From: Ruminococcaceae bacterium UBA1375
GTDB lineage: Bacteria > Bacillota > Clostridia > Oscillospirales > Ruminococcaceae
Direction of reading: 5' to 3'
NCBI GenBank assembly: GCA_002305795.1
Contig: DBRF01000010.1
Location: forward strand, 27,300 to 91,299
DNA: 64,000 nt
Position numbers and translations under genes: made by a program
Part shown: piece after piece, positions 1-8,003 of the stretch
How positions within the stretch are numbered: position 1 is the stretch's first letter
Layout of the letters: the number at the start of each line of letters is the position of its first letter
Notes under the pieces: model-generated
What the model saw: only the letters and a program-made list of their open reading frames with translations
What the model was told of the DNA's origin: nothing
Databases searched by the model: none

Positions 1-448
1 TGATGGCGCCCAGCAGGCCGTATACCACGCTGGGGATGCCGGCCAGCAGTTCCACACAGGGCCGCACAATATTGGCCACCTTGGTGTTGGCGATTTCCGC
101 CAAAAACACCGCAGCCAGCAGGCCGATGGGAACGCCGATGCAGATGGCCAGGGCAGTGCCGAAGATACTGGCCAGAATCAGGTAAGCGATACCAAAGCTA
201 GGATCATCTGCAGTGGGACTCCAAACTGTACCGAAAAGAATATCCAGAATGCCCACCTTGCCCAAAGCAGGGGCACCGGACGCAATCAAATAAATCGTAA
301 TCGCCGCTACTGCCAGAATGGCGACAATGCCACAGACAAAGAAGATGATAGTAGCAGTTCGTTCAATGGCCTTCCGGGATTGGTTGACCCCCAGAATGGT
401 GGTCTTACCGGAAGGAGCCACAGCCGGGTTGCTAGACTTGACTTTCAT
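1..448 (-). CDS. pstC: Phosphate ABC transporter permease PstC (N-terminal part, cut by window edge)
   Basis: Inner-membrane permease of the high-affinity phosphate importer PstSCAB. The minus strand reads from an ATG at 448 and runs off the left edge, giving about 149 residues. A hydrophilic N-terminus is followed by a long hydrophobic segment (about residues 33-55). The typical PstC stretch around AIAYLILASIFGTALAI and the permease loop with ELLAGIPSVVYGLLGA follow. It lies directly downstream of pstS on the same strand, separated by a hairpin that probably lowers its expression relative to the binding protein. Identification rests on the permease motif and on pstS as neighbour; the C-terminal half is not visible. 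Confidence 0.9.
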   Translation of the reverse strand, partial: MKVKSSNPAVAPSGKTTILGVNQSRKAIERTATIIFFVCGIVAILAVAAITIYLIASGAPALGKVGILDILFGTVWSPTADDPSFGIAYLILASIFGTALAICIGVPIGLLAAVFLAEIANTKVANIVRPCVELLAGIPSVVYGLLGAI

Positions 449-487
449 GGTCGGCTCCTTTTCCTTTTGCTTCCCTTATTCCGCTCA

Positions 488-520
488 AAACAGCCGGGAG
501 AGTAGATCTACCGGCTGTTT
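488..520 (-). terminator. Intercistronic hairpin between pstS and pstC
   Basis: A 10-base perfect inverted repeat (488-497 and 511-520, arm AAACAGCCGG) with a 13-base loop lies in the pstS-pstC gap. It has no strong U-run, so a partial terminator or mRNA-stabilising hairpin that leaves pstS more highly expressed is likelier than a full stop. Confidence 0.6.
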
Positions 521-565
521 GAACAAAGTCGAGAATCTTTTTTTGTTAGGTGAATGTGCCTTGGC

Positions 566-1441
566 TTACTCAGCGGAAGGACCGTCCACAGTGATCAAAC
601 CAACCTGGCTGACCACTTCCTGGCCCTGTTCAGAGTACACGAACTCGAAGAAAGCCTGAACCAGTTCGCTCTGTTCAGAGATTTCTCCATTGGTAGCCAT
701 CACGAAGGGACGCTGCAGGGCGTAAGTACCGGCAGTGATGTTTTCTTCGGTGGCATCCACGCCGTCGATCTGGATGGACTTCACAGTGTCGTCCAGGGCA
801 TCCAGGGACAGGTAGCCGATGGCGCCTTCGGTGGAGGAAACGGTGGTAGCTACGCCGCCGGTGGAGTCAAGCTCCTGAGCGTAAGCGCAGGCATCTTCCA
901 CACCCAGCAGTTCTTCAAAAGCGCTCCGAGTGCCGGAACCGGATTCACGGCCGACCACAACGATGGCCATGTCGGGGCCGCCAACTTCGCTCCAGTTGGT
1001 GACTTCGCCGGTGTAGATCTGCTTGAGCTGATCCTGGGTCAGGTTGGTCACGTCGTTTGCGGGGTTCACCACAACAGCGATGCCGTCGATAGCAACCACG
1101 TTTTCCACAATGCCTTCTGCCTTTTCTTCATCGGTCAGAGCACGGGAAGCGTTGCCGATGTCCACAGTGCCGGCGGTCACAGCTTCGATGCCTGCGCCGG
1201 AACCGGTGAACTGAGCGTCAATGGTCACGTTGGGATAAACTTCCGGGAACACTTCCTGGAGAGCCTGGCACAGGTTCTGCATACTGGTGGAACCGGTCAT
1301 GGTGATGGTTCCGCTCAGGTTGGTGTTGCCGCCTTCAGAGGTGCCGCTGGTGGTGGTGCCGTTGTTGGAGCAGCCGGTGAAAGCAACCGCAGCCATAGCG
1401 CCACACATAGCCAGAGCCAGAATTTTTTTCATGTGTTTCAT
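566..1441 (-). CDS. pstS: Phosphate-binding lipoprotein PstS
   Basis: Extracytoplasmic phosphate-binding component of the Pst importer, 291 residues. The start is the ATG at 1441, placed by the AGGAGAT ribosome site just upstream; a longer open frame reaching 1714 has no such support. A signal peptide ends in the lipobox AFTGC, so the protein is lipid-anchored. A Ser/Thr/Gly-rich linker precedes the binding domain, which shows SGTITMTGSTSMQ near its start and the ligand-loop-like GRESGSGTRSAFEEL. The upstream region carries a promoter and 11-base-spaced PhoP-type boxes, pointing to induction on phosphate limitation. Confidence 0.95.
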   Translation of the reverse strand: MKHMKKILALAMCGAMAAVAFTGCSNNGTTTSGTSEGGNTNLSGTITMTGSTSMQNLCQALQEVFPEVYPNVTIDAQFTGSGAGIEAVTAGTVDIGNASRALTDEEKAEGIVENVVAIDGIAVVVNPANDVTNLTQDQLKQIYTGEVTNWSEVGGPDMAIVVVGRESGSGTRSAFEELLGVEDACAYAQELDSTGGVATTVSSTEGAIGYLSLDALDDTVKSIQIDGVDATEENITAGTYALQRPFVMATNGEISEQSELVQAFFEFVYSEQGQEVVSQVGLITVDGPSAE

Positions 1442-1498
1442 TGTAATTCCATCTCCTGCTTCATTTTTGATTTTGGTTTTGTCCTTTCGACAATGCTG

Positions 1499-1564
1499 AG
1501 TATACCGGTTTTCGGGCCGGTGTGAAACCATAAAGCAGTAAGACTTTTGTAAAATCCATGTAAA
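1499..1564 (-). promoter_or_regulatory. pstS promoter with PhoP-box repeats
   Basis: On the minus strand a -35 TTTCAC (1522-1527) and -10 TATACT (1499-1504) are separated by 17 bases. Just upstream are TTTACA (1559-1564), TTTACA (1548-1553) and CTTACT (1537-1542), each exactly 11 bases apart. This matches the TT(A/T/C)ACA direct-repeat spacing of Gram-positive PhoP sites. The call is inferred from spacing, consensus and the gene controlled. Confidence 0.7.
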
Positions 1565-1752
1565 GTCCACAGGAAATCCCGGCGGAAATGCAAAATACAA
1601 GCAAACTATTGGTGGATTTTGTGATATTTCAACAGAAATCCTTTCAGTGCCATCCGGTTTCCTTTTTTGGAGAATCCGATTTTGCAGGGATTGGCCAAAC
1701 TGGCTGGGTTGCAAAAGGGTAAAAGCAAGTAAAAATACATTTCCAACCTTTT

Positions 1753-2017
1753 AAAGCAAAAAGCATTGCTTTCAACTTGTCGAAAAAAGTTCCAGATGTT
1801 TCCGGATTGACCCGCCCTCGGCTCTACGCCGTTGGGCGGACGGATTCCGGTTTGTTGTTTCCACAACTTTTTTAAACAATAGGGCAGAAGAAAGAGTTTT
1901 CGGGATAAAACAATCTCCATTGCGGGGGCTTTGCCCCCTGCACCCCCACCAGCCTTTGAAAAGGCTGGACCTAAACTTTACTTTTTCTACAATCTGCAAA
2001 GCAAAAAGCATTGCTTT
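1753..2017. repeat. REP-like intergenic hairpin element flanked by 20-base direct repeats
   Basis: The pstS to aldo/keto reductase gap (about 640 bases) has no convincing gene. An identical 20-base sequence, itself a hairpin (AAGCAA/TTGCTT arms), occurs at 1753-1772 and 1998-2017. Between them lie two further hairpins, GGGGGCTTTGCCCCC near 1925 and CCAGCCTTTGAAAAGGCTGG near 1950. This arrangement resembles the dispersed REP/MITE-like repeats of Clostridia. No transposase is present. Confidence 0.55.
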
Positions 2018-2039
2018 TTCCCTTTTCTTCCGATATACT
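2011..2039 (+). promoter_or_regulatory. Putative promoter of the aldo/keto reductase
   Basis: TTGCTT (2011-2016) and TATACT (2034-2039) are separated by 17 bases. The -35 lies inside the second copy of the 20-base repeat, so the repeat element may have supplied it. Confidence 0.45.
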
Positions 2040-2084
2040 GAGAATAAAAAGAAGGTTACATGAAAAACTGGAAAGGAGTCTTTT

Positions 2085-3059
2085 ATGCAGTATCGTAAAT
2101 TGGGAAAATGGGGCATCAAGCTCAGCGAAATCGCTTTGGGCAGCTGGATGACCGACCTGACCGGCACCGCCGCCTGCGACACCGCCAAGGCTACCTTAAA
2201 GCTGGCTTTTGACAAGGGGGTCAACTTTTTCGATTGTGCCGACGCCTACAGCGGCGGTGCGGCGGAACGGTTTTTGGGCAGCTTATTAAAGGAGTATCCC
2301 CGACATTCCTATGTGGTATCCAGCAAGGTGTTCTTCCCCATGGGCCCCGGCCCCAATGACGGCGGCCTGTCCCGGAAACACATTGTGGAGCAGCTGGACC
2401 AATCCCTAATAAACATGGGGTTGGATTACCTGGATTTGTACTTCTGCCACCGCCCCGACCCGGACACCCCCATTGAAGAAACCATCCGCACCTTGGATGA
2501 TATGGTGCAGGCAGGCAAAATCCTGTACTACGGGGTCAGCGAATGGACCCCGGCCCAGATTGCCGAGGCCCTGGGGGTGGTGGAATACTACAAGCTCCGT
2601 CCGTTGGCGGTGATTCAGCCCCAGTACCACATGATGGACCGGTTCATTGAGGATGAAATCATGGGGCTGTGCGAACGAAACGGCGTGGGCATCACCTGTT
2701 TCTCCCCCCTAAGCCAGGGATTGCTCACCGGCAAGTACCGCAAAGGGCAGCCCATTCCGGAAGGGAGCCGAGCCACCCATCAGGCGGACAAGCAGATCAA
2801 CAATATGCTCACCGAAGAAAACCTGAACAAGGTGGAGCAGCTGCTGGAGGTAGCGGATCAGCTGGGGGTCAGCCTGGCAGTGCTGGCGCTGAGCTGGATT
2901 TTGCGGAAAAACTGCGTCACCAGCGTCATCACCGGGGCCAGCCGTCCGGAACAGCTGGAAAAGAACCTGGCGGCCAGCGGCTTCGTGATTCCGGAGGACG
3001 CTTTGGCGGAAATTGAAAAAATCCTGGATTACCGCCCCAACATCCGCCGGATTGGATAA
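2085..3059 (+). CDS. Aldo/keto reductase family oxidoreductase
   Basis: NAD(P)H-dependent cytosolic oxidoreductase of the AKR superfamily, closest in style to the voltage-gated K-channel beta subunit/YghZ type; 324 residues, normal length. The start ATG follows GGAAAGGAGT. The catalytic tetrad is visible as D50, Y55, K81 and H122 (FFDCADAY, SSK, CHRPDP). The (beta/alpha)8 barrel ends with the cofactor-binding SVITGASRPEQLEKN region. It is monocistronic, between the repeat element and a strong terminator. The substrate cannot be told from sequence. Confidence 0.9.
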   Translation: MQYRKLGKWGIKLSEIALGSWMTDLTGTAACDTAKATLKLAFDKGVNFFDCADAYSGGAAERFLGSLLKEYPRHSYVVSSKVFFPMGPGPNDGGLSRKHIVEQLDQSLINMGLDYLDLYFCHRPDPDTPIEETIRTLDDMVQAGKILYYGVSEWTPAQIAEALGVVEYYKLRPLAVIQPQYHMMDRFIEDEIMGLCERNGVGITCFSPLSQGLLTGKYRKGQPIPEGSRATHQADKQINNMLTEENLNKVEQLLEVADQLGVSLAVLALSWILRKNCVTSVITGASRPEQLEKNLAASGFVIPEDALAEIEKILDYRPNIRRIG

Positions 3060-3076
3060 GGTAAAAAATAAAATTG

Positions 3077-3118
3077 AAATTCCCGCTGGAGGAACTTTTT
3101 CCAAAGCGGGAATTTTTT
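3077..3118 (+). terminator. Rho-independent terminator after the aldo/keto reductase
   Basis: Perfect 10-base stem (3077-3086 with 3106-3115, arm AAATTCCCGC) followed by a T-run to 3118. Confidence 0.85.
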
Positions 3119-3306
3119 GGTGCCAATGCCGGATAACTGGCGGCCTGGGGGAAACAATTTATCCAAACAAAACCAGAATATCCAAAAAGAAAGCAATTAA
3201 CTGGCTAAAGTTGTCTCTGATATTTCAACGGCGGCGGCTCACAATACTACTGCAAACGCAGCCACAGGACGGTTCCATCCAAACATTTTGAAAGGAGTTC
3301 ATTCAC

Positions 3307-3510
3307 ATGAGCAACACGAAGAGTTCCAACAATCTGGTGGTCCCCTCCGCACGGGAAGCGATGAACAAGTTTAAGATGGAAGCTGCCAACGAAGTTGGGG
3401 TAAACCTGAAGCAGGGCTACAACGGCGACCTCACCTCCCGGGAAGCCGGCAGCGTGGGCGGCCAGATGGTCAAGAAAATGATCGAACAGTACGAAAGCAA
3501 TCTGAAATAA
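3307..3510 (+). CDS. Small acid-soluble spore protein, alpha/beta type
   Basis: DNA-coating protein of dormant spores that protects DNA and supplies amino acids at germination; 67 residues. The family core is clear: the germination-protease region around FKMEAANEVGV, then GYNGDLTSREAGSVGGQMVKKMIE, matching both conserved SASP signatures. The start ATG has a GAAAGGAG ribosome site. Upstream, TGATAT (3218-3223) and AATACTA (3243-3249) weakly resemble a sigma-G promoter, which would fit forespore expression; this is tentative. It is a single gene with its own terminator. Confidence 0.95.
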   Translation: MSNTKSSNNLVVPSAREAMNKFKMEAANEVGVNLKQGYNGDLTSREAGSVGGQMVKKMIEQYESNLK

Positions 3511-3525
3511 TTGCTGCAAAGGAAA

Positions 3526-3564
3526 GGGACGGGAACCAAAAATCGGTTCCTGTCCCCTCTTTTT
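3526..3564 (+). terminator. Terminator of the SASP gene
   Basis: Twelve-base stem, GGGACGGGAACC (3526-3537) with GGTTCCTGTCCC (3545-3556), containing one G-U pair, followed by CTCTTTTTG. Confidence 0.85.
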
Positions 3565-3574
3565 GAATTTCGAC

Positions 3575-3603
3575 TTGCTTTTTCAAAGAATTCATCGTAT
3601 AAT
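3575..3603 (+). promoter_or_regulatory. Promoter of the HPr-like gene
   Basis: TTGCTT (3575-3580), 17-base spacer, TATAAT (3598-3603); 28 bases before the start codon. Confidence 0.65.
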
Positions 3604-3630
3604 ACTTAAAAAAACACGGAGGTAGCAGCT

Positions 3631-3909
3631 ATGCAGCCTAAAATGTTCGTCACTCTGCACTCCCCGGAAGAAATTCGGGATTTCTGCCGGTTCTGCAACC
3701 AATTCGACGACGCCATTGATCTGCTCAGCGGACAGATGATCACCGACGCCAAATCTTTGATGGGGTCCTTGATGGTGGATTACTCCAAGCCCATTGAAGT
3801 GGTCTACCAATGTTACGATGATGTGGACAACTTCCTGGCCTTCAAAACGGCGGCGGAAGCCAAGTTCACCATCACTTATAAGGAACCTGCCCCCACCGGC
3901 GGCATATGA
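3631..3909 (+). CDS. HPr-family (Crh-like) protein lacking the His active-site motif
   Basis: A 92-residue protein with the HPr fold pattern. The regulatory-serine motif is present as DAKSLMGSL (Ser42, equivalent to HPr Ser46), followed by the expected beta strand. The His15 motif (H-A-R-P) is not found; His10 lies nearby but in LHSPEEI, without the Arg and Pro. It is therefore unlikely to carry phosphate from Enzyme I, and could be a regulatory HPr/Crh-like partner of HPr kinase and CcpA. An SD GGAGG precedes the ATG, and the gene has its own promoter and terminator. The role is inferred. Confidence 0.75.
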   Translation: MQPKMFVTLHSPEEIRDFCRFCNQFDDAIDLLSGQMITDAKSLMGSLMVDYSKPIEVVYQCYDDVDNFLAFKTAAEAKFTITYKEPAPTGGI

Positions 3910-3920
3910 CCCGCTTTTCC

Positions 3921-3945
3921 CCCTGCCCTTGCGGCAGGGTTTTTT
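3921..3945 (+). terminator. Terminator after the HPr-like gene
   Basis: CCCTGCC/GGCAGGG stem (3921-3927, 3933-3939) with a six-T run. It overlaps the stop end of the convergent sigE gene. Confidence 0.85.
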
Positions 3946-4609
3946 ACTGCTCCATGGCGGTTTTCAGCTTTTTCATAATCCGCTTTTCCAGGCGGCTGAT
4001 GTAACTTTGGCTGATGCCAATCTCGTCCGCCACCTGCTTTTGGGTCATCTCCTCCCCGCCTTCCAGGCCGAACCGCAGACAAATGATCTTCCGTTCCCGG
4101 GGATTCAGTCCCCCGATACATCGTCGAAGCTGCTGTTTTTCCGCTTCCCACTCCAGGTCCCGGTGGACGGTGTCCGGGTCGGTGCCCAGCACATCCCGCA
4201 GCAGCAGCTCGTTGCCGTCCCAGTCCATCTTCAGGGGTTCGTCAATGGAAAGTTCTCCCCGGCTGGAAGAGGCTTTCCGCAGAAACATTAAGATTTCATT
4301 TTCAATGCAGCGGGAAGCGTAGGTGGCCAGCTTAATCTTTTTTTCCGGGGAAAAGGTATTCACCGCCTTAATCAGCCCAATGGCACCGATAGAGATCAGG
4401 TCTTCCAGGTTGATGCCGGTGGAGTCAAACTTTTTGGCGATGTACACCACCAGCCGAAGATTGTGGGTAATCAGCCGCTCCCGGGCGGTTTCCGGACGCT
4501 GCTGCAACAGGGCAAAGGTCTCCTCCTCCTCTTCCCGGCTCAAGGGGGCAGGGAGAGAAACCGGCCCGTTGATGTAAAACAGCACTTCCGGCATCATGGT
4601 AAGTTCCAT
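3944..4609 (-). CDS. sigE: Sporulation sigma factor SigE
   Basis: Mother-cell-specific RNA polymerase sigma factor, 221 residues. Regions 2 ([18 protein letters not shown], then [13 protein letters not shown] and the -10-binding [13 protein letters not shown]) and 4 ([19 protein letters not shown]) are intact. It lies directly downstream of spoIIGA, the normal arrangement. An in-frame TGA about 25 bases upstream of the ATG at 4609 fixes the start. Only about 11 residues therefore precede the mature-like FYINGP sequence, compared with about 27 in B. subtilis pro-sigma-E. The pro-sequence is thus unusually short. Confidence 0.93.
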   Translation of the reverse strand: MELTMMPEVLFYINGPVSLPAPLSREEEEETFALLQQRPETARERLITHNLRLVVYIAKKFDSTGINLEDLISIGAIGLIKAVNTFSPEKKIKLATYASRCIENEILMFLRKASSSRGELSIDEPLKMDWDGNELLLRDVLGTDPDTVHRDLEWEAEKQQLRRCIGGLNPRERKIICLRFGLEGGEEMTQKQVADEIGISQSYISRLEKRIMKKLKTAMEQ

Positions 4610-4672
4610 TGCGTTCCCTTTCTGATGAGCGACTCATCAAATGACGTGAAAAATCCCCTGACTGAAGCGGGC

Positions 4673-5512
4673 TCACAGTTGTTCCCCGGCCAGCGCCTGG
4701 TATTCTCTCCCTCCTAAGGGCTGGGGCGTCACTGCCACCAGCGCCCCTACCCGTTCCGTTTTTCCCTCCTTTAACAGCCACAGCCCCTCCGGCCGGAAGG
4801 TGCCCAGCAGGCCGGTTCCCCCTGCCGTGCGGATGGGAAGCACCCCGCAGCGCCGCTGCCAGTCCGAGCTTTGGATCTGCTCCGGGCGGCCCTGACTGAG
4901 GGCGTCCAGCACAGCGGAGGGCAGGCAGTTTTGCAGCACCTTTTGCTGCACCACCAGCACACTGCGGCCGGTAATGGGATCTTGGAGACGGTTGCCGGTG
5001 TCCACCAGGGCGGTGAACTCCACCTCCCGCTGTCCAGCTTTCAGCCGGAACCGCAATCGGTTGGCGGGCTTTTTCCGAAATTTTCCCACCAGCCACAGCA
5101 CCAAATAGCACCCGATGGTCACCAGCACCAGCACCACTGGTTCCACCGGAACATAATAAATCCCGCCCCGGCTGAGAGCGCCCAAGGGCGCCAGCCACTG
5201 GTCCAAAATCCCCAGCACCGCTCCCAACAGAAGGTTGCCGCCCCAAAAGCAGAGCAGCAGCCGCAGGGTTTCCCGTTTTCCGCCCCAGCCGTAACAGAGC
5301 AGCACCAACCCCAGGCTCACCGGGAGCTGCAGCAACAGCAGCAGCCACCCCGGCAGGGCCAACAGCAGCACCAGGCTGTACCCACCCGCCGCCAAAGCGG
5401 AAAGGGTCAGCCGCCACCGGGAAGTCTTCCGCCGGGCCAGCTTTCCCGCCGCCAGCAAAAACACCGCCCCGATTCCGGCATTGAGGAGCACCAGCACATC
5501 CAGATACAGCAA
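4673..5512 (-). CDS. spoIIGA: Sigma-E processing aspartic peptidase SpoIIGA
   Basis: Membrane aspartic protease that cleaves pro-sigma-E during sporulation; 279 residues. The N-terminal half has about five membrane segments, the last near residues 126-142. The C-terminal cytoplasmic half carries the catalytic motif ALVDTGN (Asp171). Translation appears to begin at a TTG at 5512 behind GGAAGGAGGGG; no ATG fits. It is followed after 63 bases by sigE, so both are likely one operon made early in sporulation. Length and topology match the family. Confidence 0.9.
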   Translation of the reverse strand: MLYLDVLVLLNAGIGAVFLLAAGKLARRKTSRWRLTLSALAAGGYSLVLLLALPGWLLLLLQLPVSLGLVLLCYGWGGKRETLRLLLCFWGGNLLLGAVLGILDQWLAPLGALSRGGIYYVPVEPVVLVLVTIGCYLVLWLVGKFRKKPANRLRFRLKAGQREVEFTALVDTGNRLQDPITGRSVLVVQQKVLQNCLPSAVLDALSQGRPEQIQSSDWQRRCGVLPIRTAGGTGLLGTFRPEGLWLLKEGKTERVGALVAVTPQPLGGREYQALAGEQL

Positions 5513-5777
5513 TCCCGGCCCCTCCTTCCCTGGTGCATTCAGTCTACCAGAGAAGATGGGGCCGGGATTGTCAAAACACCTTTGGCAGAATCCGGGCGGG
5601 ACATGTCGTTTGTCCCTTCCCTTCGGGGGGAGAAAGTCCGGTTACCCAACATTCCGGCAGGTTTCACCAACTAAAATCGGCGAATCCGGGGCTTTTTTCC
5701 CCAATCCGGGGAGACGATTCTTTGTCTCCACCCCTGTCCTGAACAAAAGCAGGCTGTTTCTTCCCGCTTTTTCAAGA

Positions 5778-6134
5778 TCATTCCCCTTTTTCCAAGTCCA
5801 AGGCAGCCAGCAGGCCAGGCAGCTGCTCCGGGCGGCAGAGAGGCAGTTCCCCCCACTGTTTGGTCAAAAGCGCCACCTGCCGCCGTCCGGCGGGGGTCAG
5901 GCCCAGGTCCAGCAGCCAAAAGTTGGGCTCTTCTCGCTTCCAGAAGGGCTGTCGCCAATACACCCCGGCAAGCTGGAGGGACAGTTCTTCTGCATCTCCC
6001 CACACCGGAACCAGCACCGGCAGCCGGGCAGATTCCTCCTTCATCAGCCAACGTCCCAACAGCCACACCACTCCCACCGATGCCGCCGCCGCACCCAGCA
6101 CCGCCAAAATGCTCCACACCAGTTCCATTGCCAT
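5778..6134 (-). CDS. Conserved hypothetical single-pass membrane protein
   Basis: 118 residues with an N-terminal membrane helix (about residues 6-27, ending LLGRWLMK), then a soluble domain with acidic and Trp-rich stretches. I do not recognise the family. Both this frame and another minus-strand frame are open here. This one is preferred for its clean membrane helix, its sensible hydrophobicity pattern and the GGGGG sequence before the start. It lies upstream of spoIIGA on the same strand with a gap of about 265 bases, so a link to sporulation is possible but not shown. Confidence 0.55.
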   Translation of the reverse strand: MAMELVWSILAVLGAAAASVGVVWLLGRWLMKEESARLPVLVPVWGDAEELSLQLAGVYWRQPFWKREEPNFWLLDLGLTPAGRRQVALLTKQWGELPLCRPEQLPGLLAALDLEKGE

Positions 6135-6312
6135 CCCCCGCAGTCATGGTGATCTTCTTCACTACACTACAGTGTATGCCATAGCCCGGTTTCGGTGCCG
6201 GACCTCTTTGACTTACGATGCCGAATTTACCGGCAAAATCACGGATATACTTTCAAAAATCATAAAAAAACGAGGAAATCTTCTAAATTTTTGCAGGAAG
6301 CAAAAAAGAAAC

Positions 6313-6341
6313 TTGCAAAATAAATAACCTGGGAGTATAAT
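6313..6341 (+). promoter_or_regulatory. Promoter of the aminotransferase gene
   Basis: TTGCAA (6313-6318), 17-base spacer, TATAAT (6336-6341), 34 bases before the start codon. Confidence 0.75.
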
Positions 6342-6374
6342 AACTTCTGTGAAAATGAAGGAGGAGGTTCCCCG

Positions 6375-7661
6375 ATGACTCGTTTTGAAGACTTAAACCG
6401 GCAGGAGCAGGACCAGAAGCTGGCTGCGCTGCGGAAAGATTACCAGGAATTTCAAGCCAAAGGGCTGCATCTGGATATGTCCAGAGGCAAGCCGGGCGCC
6501 GACCAGCTGGATTTGACCATGCCCATTCTGGACGTACTCAATTCTCAATCGGTGATGCACGCAGAAAAGGGCGAAGATCTGCGCAACTACGGTGTGCTGG
6601 AAGGCATCCACGAATGCCGCAAGCTGTTCGGCAACCTGTTCGGCATGAACCACGAAACCGAAGTGTTCATCGGCGGAAACTCCAGCCTGAGCTTGATGTA
6701 TGACTGCATCGCCCGGGCCATGAGCTTCGGTTTTTACAACTCTCCCCGCCCCTGGTGCCAGGAAGAAAAGCTGAAGTGGCTCTGTCCCGTTCCCGGCTAC
6801 GACCGGCACTTTGCCATCACCGAACTGTTCGGCTTTGAGATGATCAATATCCCTATGAATCAGGACGGCCCGGATATGGACATGGTAAAAGAGCTGTGTG
6901 AAAACGACCCGGCGGTGAAGGGCATCTGGTGCGTACCCATGTACTCCAACCCCACCGGCATCACCTACTCCGACGAAGTGGTGCGGAAGTTCGCCGCCTT
7001 GAACCCCGCTGCCCCGGACTTTAAAATCATGTGGGACAACGCCTACTGCATCCACCATCTCTCCGACCACCCCGACCATCTGCTGAACCTCATGGATGAG
7101 CTGCGGAAAACCGGCCACGAAGACATGATGATCACCTTCGCCTCCACCTCCAAGATCAGCTTTCCCGGCGGCGGCGTAGCGGCCATGGCTTGCAGCAAGG
7201 CCAACCTGGACTTTATCAAAAAGCAGATCTCGGTGCAGACCATCGGTTACGACAAAATCAACCAGATGCGCCATGTGATGTTCTACAAGGACCTGGACGG
7301 TTTACAGGCCCACATGGAAAAGCACCGGGCCATCCTGGAGCCCAAGTTTGAAAAGGTGGTAACCATGCTGGAAGAACGGCTGGGCGGGCTGGACGTTGCC
7401 AGCTGGAACAAGCCCAACGGCGGCTACTTTGTCAGCGTGGATGTGATGGAAGGCTGCGCTAAGCGGGTGGTTTCCCTGTGCAAAGAAGCAGGGGTAGTAC
7501 TCACCGGCGCAGGCGCCACCTATCCCTACGGCAAGGACCCCAAGGACACCAACATCCGTCTGGCCCCCACCATGCCTCCGGTTTCCGAACTGGAACAGGC
7601 CATGGAGCTGTTCTGCCTGTGCGTGCAGATTGCTGCCCTGGAAAAGCTGACGGAAAACTAA
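6375..7661 (+). CDS. Type Ic aspartate aminotransferase-like PLP enzyme
   Basis: PLP-dependent fold-type I aminotransferase of the Asp_aminotransf (PF12897) type, 428 residues. The N-terminal LDMSRGKPGADQLDL and NYGVLEGIHECRKLFGNLFG stretches are typical. PLP contacts include IGGNSSLSLMYD, the Asp of MWDNAYCIHHL, and the Schiff-base Lys in FASTSKISFPGGG. It probably interconverts aspartate/oxaloacetate and glutamate/2-oxoglutarate in the cytosol; exact specificity is inferred from the family. GGAGGAGG precedes the ATG. It is monocistronic, between a clear promoter and terminator. Confidence 0.9.
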   Translation: MTRFEDLNRQEQDQKLAALRKDYQEFQAKGLHLDMSRGKPGADQLDLTMPILDVLNSQSVMHAEKGEDLRNYGVLEGIHECRKLFGNLFGMNHETEVFIGGNSSLSLMYDCIARAMSFGFYNSPRPWCQEEKLKWLCPVPGYDRHFAITELFGFEMINIPMNQDGPDMDMVKELCENDPAVKGIWCVPMYSNPTGITYSDEVVRKFAALNPAAPDFKIMWDNAYCIHHLSDHPDHLLNLMDELRKTGHEDMMITFASTSKISFPGGGVAAMACSKANLDFIKKQISVQTIGYDKINQMRHVMFYKDLDGLQAHMEKHRAILEPKFEKVVTMLEERLGGLDVASWNKPNGGYFVSVDVMEGCAKRVVSLCKEAGVVLTGAGATYPYGKDPKDTNIRLAPTMPPVSELEQAMELFCLCVQIAALEKLTEN

Positions 7662-7676
7662 AATCAAATGCAATTT

Positions 7677-7713
7677 CCCCGGTCAGAGAGCGGTTCTCCG
7701 GCCGGGGTTTTTT
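7677..7713 (+). terminator. Terminator after the aminotransferase
   Basis: CCCCGG/CCGGGG stem (7677-7682, 7702-7707) with inner pairing and six Ts. Confidence 0.8.
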
Positions 7714-7803
7714 GGCTCCATGTTTTTTTGGATATGCGGTATATCCATTTCCCACACAAGGCACGGAAAAACTGGTATCCTTTTCCTCAGGAGGTGAGGG
7801 GCC

Positions 7804-8001
7804 ATGGGAATGAAACGGTTTTCGCTGCGTTTGGAAGAATGGATGCTGCTGCAAATCCACTATATTGCCGAGTATGGGGGACGCTCCATCAACCGGCAGA
7901 TTGTTTGGCTCATTCAGCAAAACATCCAGGCTTTTGAGAAAAACCACGGGCCGATTTCCAAGGAAGAGCTTATGAATTGGCAAAAACATGGACGCAAATA
8001 G
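7804..8001 (+). CDS. Arc-type ribbon-helix-helix DNA-binding protein
   Basis: A 65-residue protein with the RHH pattern: strand KRFSLRLEEW, helix 1 MLLQIHYIAEYGG, turn RSINRQIVWLIQQNI. It fits Arc/MetJ-like repressors, often antitoxins or small regulators. No toxin-like partner is adjacent, and the gene stands alone between two hairpins. The start codon follows CAGGAGGTGAGG. Target unknown; DNA binding is inferred from the fold signature. Confidence 0.75.
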   Translation: MGMKRFSLRLEEWMLLQIHYIAEYGGRSINRQIVWLIQQNIQAFEKNHGPISKEELMNWQKHGRK

Positions 8002-8003
8002 CA

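Noticed and set aside
554..1525. Long plus-strand open frame of 323 codons
   Set aside because: It is the antisense shadow of pstS, with low-complexity His/Gly-rich translation and no ribosome site.
1606..2224. Minus-strand open frames over the pstS-AKR gap
   Set aside because: They cross the hairpin repeat element and the aldo/keto reductase promoter and show no protein-like pattern.
4425..5417. 330-codon minus-strand frame
   Set aside because: Alternate-frame shadow of sigE and spoIIGA; Gly/Ala/Arg-rich as expected from high-GC DNA.
5671..6162. 163-codon minus-strand frame
   Set aside because: Gly/Ala-rich out-of-frame reading over the small membrane protein at 5778-6134, which has the better pattern.
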